Part shown: piece by piece, positions 34,383 through 43,261 of the stretch
Layout of the letters: every line of letters starts with the position of its first letter
How positions within the stretch are numbered: the first letter of the stretch is position 1
Assembly (NCBI GenBank): GCA_963545205.1
Contig: CAUUHW010000001.1
Span: forward strand, 1-64,000
Source: CAUTYU01 sp963545205
Lineage (GTDB): Bacteria > Desulfobacterota > Desulfovibrionia > Desulfovibrionales > Desulfomicrobiaceae
Reading direction: 5' to 3'
DNA: 64,000 nt
The notes under the pieces: generated by a model
The model's input: only the letters and a program-made list of their open reading frames with translations
The model's database searches: none
What the model was told of the DNA's origin: nothing
Program-made: the position numbers and the translations under genes

Positions 34383-36119
34383 ATGTATACATCTTTTCAA
34401 TCTCCACAGAAGAACTGCAAGACCTTATCACACGTATTCAGGATGTTTTATCTGCCAGACTGGGGCTGGTATCTGGGGCTGTTATCTGTGGTGGCCGGGA
34501 TACTTTTTTGCTATACAATTCTGCCTGCCAGACTTGAGCGCCTTTCTCAGCTGGCCTTTGACGGGGTCTCATTGGCAACTCTGGTTGCCGAGGGTGGACA
34601 GGTTGGATGTATTATTTGTGGCATTATTGTCTTTTCCCTTCTCAAGCGCACCCTGCTGCACTACGTCATGCGGGTCAGGGTACTCAACCGTGCCCAGCCT
34701 CTGCTGCTGAAGCAGGTACTTGCTCTTCCCCTTGACTATTTTGCGACACGCTCCCCTGGAGACCTGCTCAGCGTGATGACAAGCGTTGTCCGGTCCGCAG
34801 TGGACGGGGTTATGGCCCTGGTTGAACCGGCATTTATCGTGCTGCAGTCTTTGTATCTTATATTTTTGATGTGTTTTCTCAGTCTGGAACTGACCCTGGC
34901 AGTGTTGGGGCTGCTGGCTTTTTATATCGTTGTGTTACAGTTTGTTCGCCGCAGGCAGGCCCGTCTTTTTGAAAAGCTGATCAAGAGTGGACGTCATTTA
35001 AGTTCCATGGCCAGTGACAGTCATCAGGGTTTTTTGGAAATCAAGCACAATGCCCTGGAATCTGTTTTTGAAAAACGTTTTACTGCTGCTTCCCGCGTCC
35101 ATTGGGGGAATTTTTCCGGCTGGTTCAAAACTCTGCTTATCTCAGGTGATATTTCCGAATATATTGGTGTGTTTTTGCCGGCTTTGGCTCTTTTTATTTC
35201 TGCGATGTATCTTCCTGCAGAACGTGTCGATAATGCCGCCTTTGTTTCCTTGTACACTCTGGCCATTATCCTGGTGGGGCTGTTGACTTCTTTGAATCAG
35301 CTTGGTTTTTCTTCTGCGTCTGGTTTTCAGGCCTGGAAAGAGGTGATGGAGGTTATTGAGCAAAAGCCTGAATCAGAGCGAGGCATTGTCCCCAGTGGAT
35401 ATACTGTGCAGTGGCAGAATGTGGGCAAGAAGCTGCGGGAAAAAGCCGTGCTTGATGGTGTGAATTTGCGCATTGCCGAAGGGGAAAAGGTCATGATTTG
35501 TGGCCGTTCCGGTGAAGGAAAAAGCACAATTCTCAAAATGCTGCCAGGCTTACTCACACCTGATACAGGAACAGCCTGTGTAGGTGGGGTATCTGTAACT
35601 GAAGCTCAGCCAAAAGCCCTGCGGGAACAAACAGCCTTTATCCCCCAGGAACCATATCTTTTTTCCACCACATTGCGCGAAAATCTCTGTTATGGCCGTG
35701 AAATAGACGAAAAAAGACTTGATGAAGTGGTGCGCCAGACCCAGCTGGATGCTTTTGTTGCCAATCTTCCAGACGGGCTGGATACTCACCTGGGGCCGGA
35801 TGGCGTAAAAATTTCTGGGGGAGAAAAATCCCGCATTGCCCTGGCCCGAGCCCTTCTTGCCCAGCCCCGTATTCTGATACTTGACGAGGCAACCGCCTCA
35901 CTTGATTCAAAAACCGAGGAACGCATTTATGAGCATCTGCTGGCAATGGATTGTACAGTTATTGGCGTGACCCACCGCCTTTCAACCTTAAAAATCTTTC
36001 CCCGTGTTGTGGCTCTGGCTGATGGCAAGATTGTGCTTGATGGGCTCACAGATGAAGTGGTTGCTTCTCCGGTTTTTCAGGAGCTGTTTGCTTTTCAGAT
36101 GGAAAAAGAAAATGTTTGA
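34383..36119 (+). CDS. ABC half-transporter, fused permease and ATPase (first of a pair)
   Basis: A 578-residue inner-membrane half-transporter: six-span transmembrane domain (residues ~1-320; WYLGLLSVVAGILFCYTILP opens it) and an ATPase with Walker A CGRSGEGKSTILKML, Q-loop AFIPQEPYLFS, signature ISGGEKSRIALARALL and Walker B RILILDEATASLD. There is no peptidase C39 domain, so it does not cleave a leader. It overlaps the next half-transporter by 8 nt, so the two should form a heterodimer, like the YbtPQ/IrtAB metallophore importers or paired RiPP exporters; direction cannot be read from sequence. The ATG at 34383 is preferred; TTG at 34353 is possible. Confidence 0.88.
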   Translation: MYTSFQSPQKNCKTLSHVFRMFYLPDWGWYLGLLSVVAGILFCYTILPARLERLSQLAFDGVSLATLVAEGGQVGCIICGIIVFSLLKRTLLHYVMRVRVLNRAQPLLLKQVLALPLDYFATRSPGDLLSVMTSVVRSAVDGVMALVEPAFIVLQSLYLIFLMCFLSLELTLAVLGLLAFYIVVLQFVRRRQARLFEKLIKSGRHLSSMASDSHQGFLEIKHNALESVFEKRFTAASRVHWGNFSGWFKTLLISGDISEYIGVFLPALALFISAMYLPAERVDNAAFVSLYTLAIILVGLLTSLNQLGFSSASGFQAWKEVMEVIEQKPESERGIVPSGYTVQWQNVGKKLREKAVLDGVNLRIAEGEKVMICGRSGEGKSTILKMLPGLLTPDTGTACVGGVSVTEAQPKALREQTAFIPQEPYLFSTTLRENLCYGREIDEKRLDEVVRQTQLDAFVANLPDGLDTHLGPDGVKISGGEKSRIALARALLAQPRILILDEATASLDSKTEERIYEHLLAMDCTVIGVTHRLSTLKIFPRVVALADGKIVLDGLTDEVVASPVFQELFAFQMEKENV

Positions 36120-37797
36120 TATTTATTTGCGCGCCTTTCGTCTCTATCATAAAAATTATCTGCCCCAGATGTTGGGCTGCTTTTTTATAGCCCTTCTGGA
36201 GGTCCCTCTCTATATTTTTATTGTTTTTTGTTTTGAAAATCTTTCTGTTCAGGCTGAGCCTTTGAAAAATGGTTTATGGGTACTTGCTCTTGGCCTGGCA
36301 GGGCTTTTCGTTCGTCTGGTCTCGGATTTGAATCTGTTCCAATATGGTATGGTTAGACCCACATCTGATTTGCAGAGTGGATTATTTCGGCATTTTTTGT
36401 GTATTCCAGCCCGGCATTATCCAGCTCTTCCTCTTGGTGAGCTGACAAATGTGCTTTTTTCCCAGATTGTTGCTGGCTGGTTTGTCCAGGGTATTGTGAA
36501 GTCCGGCTGTTATCTTGTCCGTATTGTGGTACTTTTTGGTCTTATCGCTCATGTCTCATTTTTCCTGGGTCTTGTTCCAACCCTGCCAGTTTTCATCCTG
36601 ATTTTTCTTGTACGCAGTCTGGGACGGTCGTTCGTCAATGCCCATGCCAGTACAGCCGACGCCAATGCCCATTTTGATTCTTTTATAACAGATACACTAC
36701 GCGGGATTTTAACAGTTAAGCTGTTTAGTGCTGTGGCCTTTCATGTTGCTCAGACAAAAAAACTGGCACGAACCATGAACTGGCGCTGGCTGCGGGCTGA
36801 TTTTTTGGGAGAGGGGGTTAATCGCATATCAGAGGGCTTGCCTCTGTTGGCAGTGCCGCTTTTTCTTCTTGCTGGAGGTTGGTTGATCAGTCAGGGGCAG
36901 GTTGCAGTCGCGCAGCTTATTGCCCTGTATGTTATTTTGAATTTGTTGAACAGTGCTATTTCAGAAGCAGGTATCTTGCTTGGCTATGCCTTGAATTATG
37001 GTGGTCAGCTTAAGGTGTTGCTTGATTTTTTTGATCATGAACAGGAAGGGGAGCAGGAGTTTCCTTTTAAGCAAGGTGCTGTTGATATGCAGCACGTTAA
37101 TTTTGCGTACGAAAATGAAGAGCAACCTGTTTTGCGGGATTTTTCCCTCACCATTCAACCAGGAGAAAAACTTGCCCTTGCAGGTCAGTCTGGAGCGGGA
37201 AAGAGTACGGCCTTTGCAGTGTTGCAGGGTCTGGAATTTCCTCAGCAAGGCCAGGTCTTGGTGGATGGTACACTTGTTACCCCAGATAACGCTTCTGCCT
37301 TGCGTCAATATATTGCCTCTGTGCGCCAGGCCGCCTATCTTTTTGATGCTGACCTGCGTTTTAATCTCACATTGGATCAACCCATTCCTGATGCGGAACT
37401 TCGTTCCGTTCTTCACTTTGTTGGTCTGCAATTTTTTGTAGAGAACCTACCTGATGGCTTGGCAACAAAGTTGGGCCCAGATGGATTTACTGTTTCTGGG
37501 GGAGAAAAAATCCGACTCTGTCTGGCACGGGCTGTATTGCTCCACCGTCCAATATTACTTCTTGATGAATTTACAGCCAATATTGATTCTATTGCTGAAC
37601 AGGACATTCTGGATGAAATATTACAGAGGATGGCAGATAAAACCATTATTGTCATTTCACACCGTTTATCTTCAGTTCGTAATTTTCCACGTATTCTGTA
37701 TCTGGATGCAGGGAAAATACAGATAGCTGGTACACATCAGCAACTCTTGTCTGTCTCTCAAGAATATAAAGAAATGTTTGGAAGACAGATTGACTAG
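36112..37797 (+). CDS. ABC half-transporter, fused permease and ATPase (second of a pair)
   Basis: A 561-residue partner of the preceding protein. It starts MFDIYLRAFRLYHKNYLPQM at 36112, sharing 8 nt with the previous gene. The transmembrane domain takes the first ~315 residues; the ATPase has Walker A LAGQSGAGKSTAFAVL, signature VSGGEKIRLCLARAVLL and Walker B PILLLDEFTANID, where the usual Glu-Ala is Glu-Phe. Both ATPases look catalytically competent. It is followed 49 nt later by a broken DUF4198 gene. Transport of the peptide product or its metal complex is the natural inference. Confidence 0.88.
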   Translation: MFDIYLRAFRLYHKNYLPQMLGCFFIALLEVPLYIFIVFCFENLSVQAEPLKNGLWVLALGLAGLFVRLVSDLNLFQYGMVRPTSDLQSGLFRHFLCIPARHYPALPLGELTNVLFSQIVAGWFVQGIVKSGCYLVRIVVLFGLIAHVSFFLGLVPTLPVFILIFLVRSLGRSFVNAHASTADANAHFDSFITDTLRGILTVKLFSAVAFHVAQTKKLARTMNWRWLRADFLGEGVNRISEGLPLLAVPLFLLAGGWLISQGQVAVAQLIALYVILNLLNSAISEAGILLGYALNYGGQLKVLLDFFDHEQEGEQEFPFKQGAVDMQHVNFAYENEEQPVLRDFSLTIQPGEKLALAGQSGAGKSTAFAVLQGLEFPQQGQVLVDGTLVTPDNASALRQYIASVRQAAYLFDADLRFNLTLDQPIPDAELRSVLHFVGLQFFVENLPDGLATKLGPDGFTVSGGEKIRLCLARAVLLHRPILLLDEFTANIDSIAEQDILDEILQRMADKTIIVISHRLSSVRNFPRILYLDAGKIQIAGTHQQLLSVSQEYKEMFGRQID

Positions 37798-37846
37798 TTT
37801 TTTGATGAATTTTTGTAACTTACTATGAAAAAGGAGAAATGGTAAA

Positions 37847-38756
37847 GTGAAATGTACTCAATTTTTTACCAGTTTTATCGCTGTTAGTCTGCTGCTGGCT
37901 TCAACCGCGTTTGCCCATCAGTTCAGGGTCAATGCCCATCAGGTCAATATGCCGCCTCACGGTCATGTTATGATTTCCATGTCGTTCGGTCATAAACCTC
38001 CTTTGGATGAATATCTTGGCAATGAAAGAGGGTTTATGAAACTGAAATCTTATGAATTGTACAGTCCTGATAGTACTGCTGTTCCCATCGATTATAAAAA
38101 ACAGGAAACGGTCGAACCGTAAAGTCTGCCCGGAATAAAGGGGGCAAAAATCATGGATAGCCAGCTTTTTGACCGGATGATTACCTTTTCGCCAGACATG
38201 AAAAAAGGTACCTGGCAGGAGGCTGCGGAGCATGAGTGGGATATTACAACAGGGTGCTTGAATAAAAAAAGAAATTTCAGATTGCTAAAAAGGGACTGAA
38301 TGAGATAAAAGATGCCGAAAAAATCTTTTTCAGCATGGTCGCCAAGTTTTCAGGCAAATCTTTTTTTACAGTGGGAGACAAATGGACACAGCCCAAGCCT
38401 GTAGGACATCTGCTGGAATTGTTCCCACTTCGGATTTATCCAAGCTGAAAGCTGGCGACACTATTACGTTCCAGATACTGTATAATGGAAAACCTCTAAA
38501 ACAATTTTACCACGGAGACATTCCGGTCTGGTCGTATTTTTCCGCCTACAGTTCCAATTTTGGTGGAGAAACAGAGGGCTTTCATCTGGCCGGATATTAT
38601 AATAACGGTGATGGATGGTTAAGAATTCACAAACCAGGCCAATGGATTTTGTACTCAGATATATACCTTCCCATAGACAAAAAAGAAAACCCTGACCTGT
38701 ATGGCAAAGCAACATATCGTTTTCTCTGCGCTTCCATTTCCTTTCATGTAAAATAG
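37847..38756 (+). pseudogene. Frameshifted DUF4198 periplasmic protein gene
   Basis: A GTG-started frame gives a signal peptide (FFTSFIAVSLLLASTAFA-HQF) and ~60 residues of mature protein, then stops at 38122. Pieces of the rest are read in other frames, including TVGDKWTQPKPVGHLLELFP and KLKAGDTITFQILYNGKPLKQ, which align with the intact DUF4198 gene at 51597 (VTVGKWAEPKPLGHDLELIPL; QVKVGDEVVFKVLLLGKPVQQ). At least two frameshifts are needed, the last near 38420. It has a good GGAGAAA site and its own terminator, so it was once functional. DUF4198 proteins are periplasmic and often accompany nickel/cobalt or TonB uptake genes. Confidence 0.85.
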
Positions 38757-38766
38757 ACCTGCGTAA

Positions 38767-38804
38767 CCGGCCTGAAAATTTTGTTTTCAGGCCGGACTTT
38801 TTTT
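38767..38804 (+). terminator. Strong terminator after the DUF4198 pseudogene
   Basis: A 12-bp stem CCGGCCTGAAAA/TTTTCAGGCCGG with a 5-nt loop followed by AC and seven T. It ends the AraC-divergent transporter operon. Confidence 0.92.
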
Positions 38805-38818
38805 AATCGGAAACTTTC

Positions 38819-41800
38819 ATGTCCCATTTTTTTATTGACCGGCCTGTGTTTGCCTGGGTGCTGGCCATTGGAGTCATGCTGTGCGGTGCGTTTGCCCTGC
38901 GGCATCTGTCTCTTGCTCTGTATCCTGAGATCGCTTCGCCTGCAGTGGTGGTTGGTATTGATTATCCCGGAGCTCCCGCCCAATCCATTGAAAACAACGT
39001 GGTACAGGTAATAGAGCCAGTCATGACTGGATTTGATGATCTTATTTCTGTGTATGCGCAAAGCTGTTCTGCTGGCTGGGCTGAAATTACATTGACATTC
39101 AAAGCCGGAACAGACCCTGAACTGGCCCAGATTCAGGTGCAGAACAAATTGCAGGGGGTGATGCCTCTTTTGCCCCAGACAGTGCAGGCGCATGGGGTGC
39201 AGGTGTCAAAATCCGGGGGCAGCTCTCTTCTGAACATTGCCCTTATTTCGCCTGATGGTTCTCACAACTTTTACGACTTGACAGATTTTTTTGTCTCTAC
39301 CTTGCGCGACCCAATCAGCAGAATCAGTGGGGTTGGCAGTCTGGCCATCTATGGAGCGCAATACGCTATGCGAATCTGGCTTGATCTGCATAAATTGCAC
39401 AGTTACAACCTGATGCCCGCAGATGTGGCCAGAGCCATTCGGGAGCAAAATTATCAGGTGCCAATGGGGGCTCTGGGCGGAACCCCTTTGGTACCTGGAC
39501 AGCAAACAACAGTTTCACTTACTGCCCGTGGATTGTTGAGTACTCCGGAAGAATTTGGTCGTATCCTTCTTAAAACCAACGCGGATGGTTCGCGGGTACG
39601 GGTCAAGGATGTGGCAGAGTGGAGATTGGGGCGGAGTACTATTCCACCTCTGCCACTCTGAATGGACAACCTGCCTGCGGCTCCTCGCTTAAACTGGCTC
39701 CCGGAGCAAACGCGCTGGAAACTGCCCGTGCGGTCAAAGCCAGAATCAAGGCCATGCAAGCAAGCGGCCTTTCCTCCAGGTATTGAGGTTGTGTATACCA
39801 TGGACGCAACCAGATCTCTTCAGGTTCCCATCAAGGGCATTTTTTTACCCTGCTGGAAGCAACGGCGCTGGTGGTGCTGGTCATGTATGTTTTTCTCCAG
39901 AGTTTCCGGGCCACGTTCATTCCGTCCATTACCATTCCGGTTGTGCTGCTGGGAACTTTTGGAGTTATGGCAGTGCTGGGGTTGTCCATCAATACCTTGA
40001 CCATGTTCGGGCTGGTGCTGGCCATTGGTCTGCTGGTGGATGATGCCATTGTGGTGGTGGAAAATGTGGAACGGATCATGGCTGAACAGGGGCTGTCAGC
40101 AAAGGAAGCAACCCGGCAGTCCATGCGCCAGATTGCCGGCGCTCTGGTCGGCGTGGGTGTGGTGCTGTCCGCGGTGTTTGTGCCCATGGCCTTTTTAAGC
40201 GGAGCAACCGGTATTATTTACCGCCAGTTTTCTATTGCCCTGGTCACGGCTATGACCTTGTTTGTTCTTGTGGCTCTTGTGTTGACTCCCGCTCTGTGTG
40301 CTTCAATTCTCAACTCCACAGTTAATCAGAAAAAAAAGCGTGGTTTTTGGAACTGGTTCAATCGTGGCTTTGAAAAACTTAGTGTCCTGTACGGCCGAAG
40401 TATGGCCTATGTTCTGGCCAGGCTGGTTCGTTTTGGTTTTGTCTACCTGATGTTGATGGGTGTGGCAGCTGGTTTTTTTTCAAACTACCCACTTCTTTTA
40501 TCCCCAGGAAGACCAGGGCGTTTTTCTGACCTCTGTGCAACTGCCTGTAGGAGCGACTAAGGAACGAACTTTGGCCGTGTTGGACAGGGTCGGTGCCTGG
40601 CTTGCTGGAGCAGGAAAAGGAAAACATTAAAACTGTGTTTGCTGTTGCTGGTTTCAGTTTTGCCGGTGATGGACAGAATATGGGAATTATTTTTACCTTG
40701 CTCAAGGGCTGGGATCTTCGTCAGCGGGAAGATCAATCCGTGTACGCTGTTCTGGCTCGGACACGGAATTTTTTTCTGAAATCAAGGATGCTCAGTTGTT
40801 TGCCTTTAACCTGTCAGGTCTTCCTGTGGGCGGTTCATCCGGATTTGACCTGTTTTTGCAGGATGTCAACGGCCAGGGGCATGACAGGCTGATGAAGGCC
40901 CGCGACAAGTTACTGGAACTTGCAGCCAAAAATCCGAATTTGGTATGGGTGCGGGCCAACGGCATGGAAGATACGCCGGAATACGCTGTGCAGGTAGATT
41001 ATGAAAAAGCCATGGTCATGGGCCTGAGTCCGGGAGATATCAACTCAACCCTGGGCATTGCCTGGGGTACATCGTATGTGAATAATTTTATTCACCGTGG
41101 CAAATTCAAAAAAGTATATTTGCAGGCAGACGCTCCTTTCGCATGCAGGCCAAAGATATCAAGAGCTGGCATGTGCGCAACAGATACGGAAATATGGTGC
41201 CACTGTCTGCTTTTTCGTCTGCGCACTGGTCATATGGGGCGCCGCGTCTGGAACGGTTTAATGGGATTTCTGCTCTGCAGATTCAGGGGAACCCGCTCCA
41301 GGAAGGTCCAGCGGTCAGGCCATGCGGGCCATCACCGATATTGTAAGCTCCCTGCCCGGTGGGTTCGGCTATGAATGGACAGGTGTTTCTTATCAGGAAA
41401 TTACGTCCGGGAGTCAGGCTCCTTTTTTGTATGCCATTTCCCTGCTGGTTATTTTTCCTTGTTTGGCTGCTTTGTATGAAAGCTGGACAGTGCCTTTTTC
41501 TGTGTTGCTAGCCGTGCCCCTGGGAGTGTTGGGGGCTTTGCTGGCAACCTGGATGCGGGGCATGGAAAATGACATATATTTTCAGGTCGGGCTGCTGACG
41601 ACCATGGGTCTGTCCGCGAAAAACGCGGTTTTGATTGTGGAGTTTGCTAAACAGCAGGTGGACGCGGGTAAAAACGTGATTGACGCGACCTTGACTGCCG
41701 CAGGGTTACGCTTGCGTCCGATTCTGATGACTTCCGCAGCCTTTATGCTTGGGGTGCTGCCCCTGGTCATGAGTACCGGCCCCGGTGCCAACAGCCGTCG

Positions 41801-41891
41801 CGCTATCGGTACCAGTGTTTTTGGCGGAATGCTGTTCGTGACTGTGCTGGCTGCCTTTTTTGTGCCGCTGTTTTTTGTACTTGTCAGATGA
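38819..41891 (+). pseudogene. AcrB/MexB-like RND efflux pump gene, broken by frameshifts
   Basis: The region spans about 1,024 codons, the full length of an RND inner-membrane transporter, but it is cut into at least five frames. Segments include FFIDRPVFAWVLAI at the start, FRATFIPSITIPVVLLGTFGVMAVLGLSINTLTMFGLVLAIGLLVDDAIVVVENV with the two proton-relay Asp of span 4, and a C-terminal part ending VPLFFVLVR. Shifts lie near 39630 (a G-run), 39780, 39840 (a seven-T run), 40560, 40780 and 41140-41300. No membrane-fusion or outer-membrane channel gene adjoins. Single-base homopolymer changes could be true decay or assembly error. Confidence 0.9.
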
Positions 41892-42051
41892 CTGGGGGCC
41901 AGAAAAGGCAGATAAGATAATTCAGCTTTTTGTATTATTATCCGGGAAAATTTAATGGGGTTAAAAGATAGTTTTTCAAAATGAGCTTGAAACGCTAAAA
42001 ATAAAAATTGAAATATTAGCTCTGTCAAAAAAAACAAGCTAGAAAAAATAT

Positions 42052-42081
42052 AAATTCTGGGTGCGACAGCATCCAGAATTT
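42052..42081. promoter_or_regulatory. 12-bp inverted repeat upstream of the RiPP precursor
   Basis: AAATTCTGGGTG and CATCCAGAATTT pair over 12 bp (one G-T) with a 6-nt loop. It lies 62 nt before the precursor start in a 251-nt region with no gene. There is no T-tract on the plus strand, so it is more likely a leader hairpin or operator than a terminator for the RND relic. A CATGC/GCATG repeat follows at 42097-42108. Confidence 0.55.
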
Positions 42082-42126
42082 AAAGAGGGTTTCTGTCATG
42101 CTGGCATGTCTTTCAAATCTGTTTTG

Positions 42127-42137
42127 TAAGGAGGTGA
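42127..42137 (+). promoter_or_regulatory. Full-consensus Shine-Dalgarno of the precursor gene
   Basis: TAAGGAGGTGA matches the complement of the 16S rRNA 3' end over all 11 positions, with 8 nt from GGAGG to the ATG at 42143. No other gene in the window has so complete a site, implying very strong translation, as expected for a precursor made in excess over its enzymes. Confidence 0.85.
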
Positions 42138-42142
42138 TTTTT

Positions 42143-42268
42143 ATGCAAGAAAAAAAAGAAGTTGAACTTAATGAAATTGAGTTCATTGAACTTGAAGAAG
42201 TTGAAGATCTGAGCGTACCGTTGCATCACAATAATTCACATTTATTTTGTGCTCACACTAATTGTTAG
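42143..42268 (+). CDS. Precursor peptide of a YcaO-type RiPP, His/Cys-rich core
   Basis: A 41-residue peptide. The first ~26 residues are an acidic leader (MQEKKEVELNEIEFI... then LEEVEDLSVP) with 10 Glu and one Asp, suited to binding the positively charged groove of an RRE domain. The last 15, LHHNNSHLFCAHTNC, are a proposed core with four His, two Cys, one Ser and one Thr; Cys, Ser and Thr are the residues cyclised by YcaO enzymes and the His are natural metal ligands. The leader/core boundary is a guess; there is no GG or GA cleavage site. It lies directly upstream of the SagB, E1-like and YcaO genes. Calling it a precursor is inference from size, composition and position. Confidence 0.85.
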   Translation: MQEKKEVELNEIEFIELEEVEDLSVPLHHNNSHLFCAHTNC

Positions 42269-42371
42269 CCCTGTAAACTTCTAATCGTGTCAGTATGACG
42301 GAACCTCCTCTGTGTGCGCCTAGAAAGTATTTTTAACATGCTAACTTTTTGAATAATAGAGAAATGAGGAC

Positions 42372-43241
42372 ATGATTCAGATACGGGAGATGCATAAGCC
42401 AAAGAGCTTTTTTATAGATAGTAACCTCAAATTTTCTCAGAATAGACCTTCGCTGTCTAGTGAGCTGTATCATGAAAACAGTAAGATTCACCCCTATGAA
42501 GTGCGCTCATGGCTTTATCAAAAAAAGACGGCCGGATTGAGGCACACAACCCTTAAAGCATTTTTAAAACGGAGTGCAAAAAGCTATAAATTGTATCCTT
42601 CTGCTCCGCAACAGCCTTTACCTCAAGAACGTGTTCAGGGACAAAATGTTGGCCTGTGGGAGGTCATGCGCTCCAGGCGTTCTTTGCGTGATTATTCTTT
42701 AGGAAGTTTGCAGCTTAATGATGTAAGTACGATTCTTTTTTATAGTTATGGTGAAACGGGGCAATTAGGTTTTAAAGATTACGTTGTTGGATTGCGGGCT
42801 GCTCCCTCAGCTGGTTCGTTGTACCCGCTGGAGATCTATCCTTTGGTTTGTGGAGTTAATGGTCTGGAGTCTGGGCTGTATCATTATAATGTTCGCGATC
42901 ATGCTCTGGAATTTTTGCAGCAAGGCAATTTTCTTGAGCAACTTGTGCCTGCTATTCAGTCAGCCAATAATGAATGGCTTCAACAGGCAAAGGTTATTTT
43001 GTTTGTTACAGCCACTTTTTTTCGTAACCAGATAAAATATGGAGATCGTGGTTACAGGGGCGTATTGCTGGATGCAGGTCATTTGTCCCAGAATATCCTG
43101 CTGTCTGCAACAGGGTTAAACTTGGCTGCCTGCCCTCTCATGGGGTGCGTGGATGACCAAATAAATGATTTTCTGGAAATTGATGGAGTGGAAGAATCCA
43201 TCCTGTATGCCATTGCGATTGGGCATCCTGATGCCCAATAA
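42372..43241 (+). CDS. SagB-type FMN-dependent azoline dehydrogenase
   Basis: A 289-residue nitroreductase-fold enzyme that oxidises azolines to aromatic thiazoles or oxazoles. The FMN-binding pattern is plain: MRSRRSLRDYSLGSL at the start of the domain, RAAPSAGSLYPLEIYPLV in the middle, and GDRGYRGVLLDAGHLSQNILLSATGLNLAACP followed by ILYAIAIGHP at the end. The N-terminal ~85 residues are the extra SagB helical region (YHENSKIHPYEVRSWLYQKK). It is the first enzyme gene after the precursor, with a GAGGA site. A product with aromatic azoles is therefore expected. Confidence 0.9.
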   Translation: MIQIREMHKPKSFFIDSNLKFSQNRPSLSSELYHENSKIHPYEVRSWLYQKKTAGLRHTTLKAFLKRSAKSYKLYPSAPQQPLPQERVQGQNVGLWEVMRSRRSLRDYSLGSLQLNDVSTILFYSYGETGQLGFKDYVVGLRAAPSAGSLYPLEIYPLVCGVNGLESGLYHYNVRDHALEFLQQGNFLEQLVPAIQSANNEWLQQAKVILFVTATFFRNQIKYGDRGYRGVLLDAGHLSQNILLSATGLNLAACPLMGCVDDQINDFLEIDGVEESILYAIAIGHPDAQ

Positions 43242-43261
43242 AATAAATCCTGGAGGAAACA

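Noticed and set aside
38819..41891. Programmed frameshifting as an explanation for the split RND gene
   Set aside because: Too many shifts, in both directions and without slippery-site-plus-stem arrangements; decay or sequence error is simpler.
42269..42371. Second precursor peptide between the first and sagB
   Set aside because: No start codon with a ribosome site and no open frame with leader-like acidic sequence followed by Cys/Ser/Thr/His.
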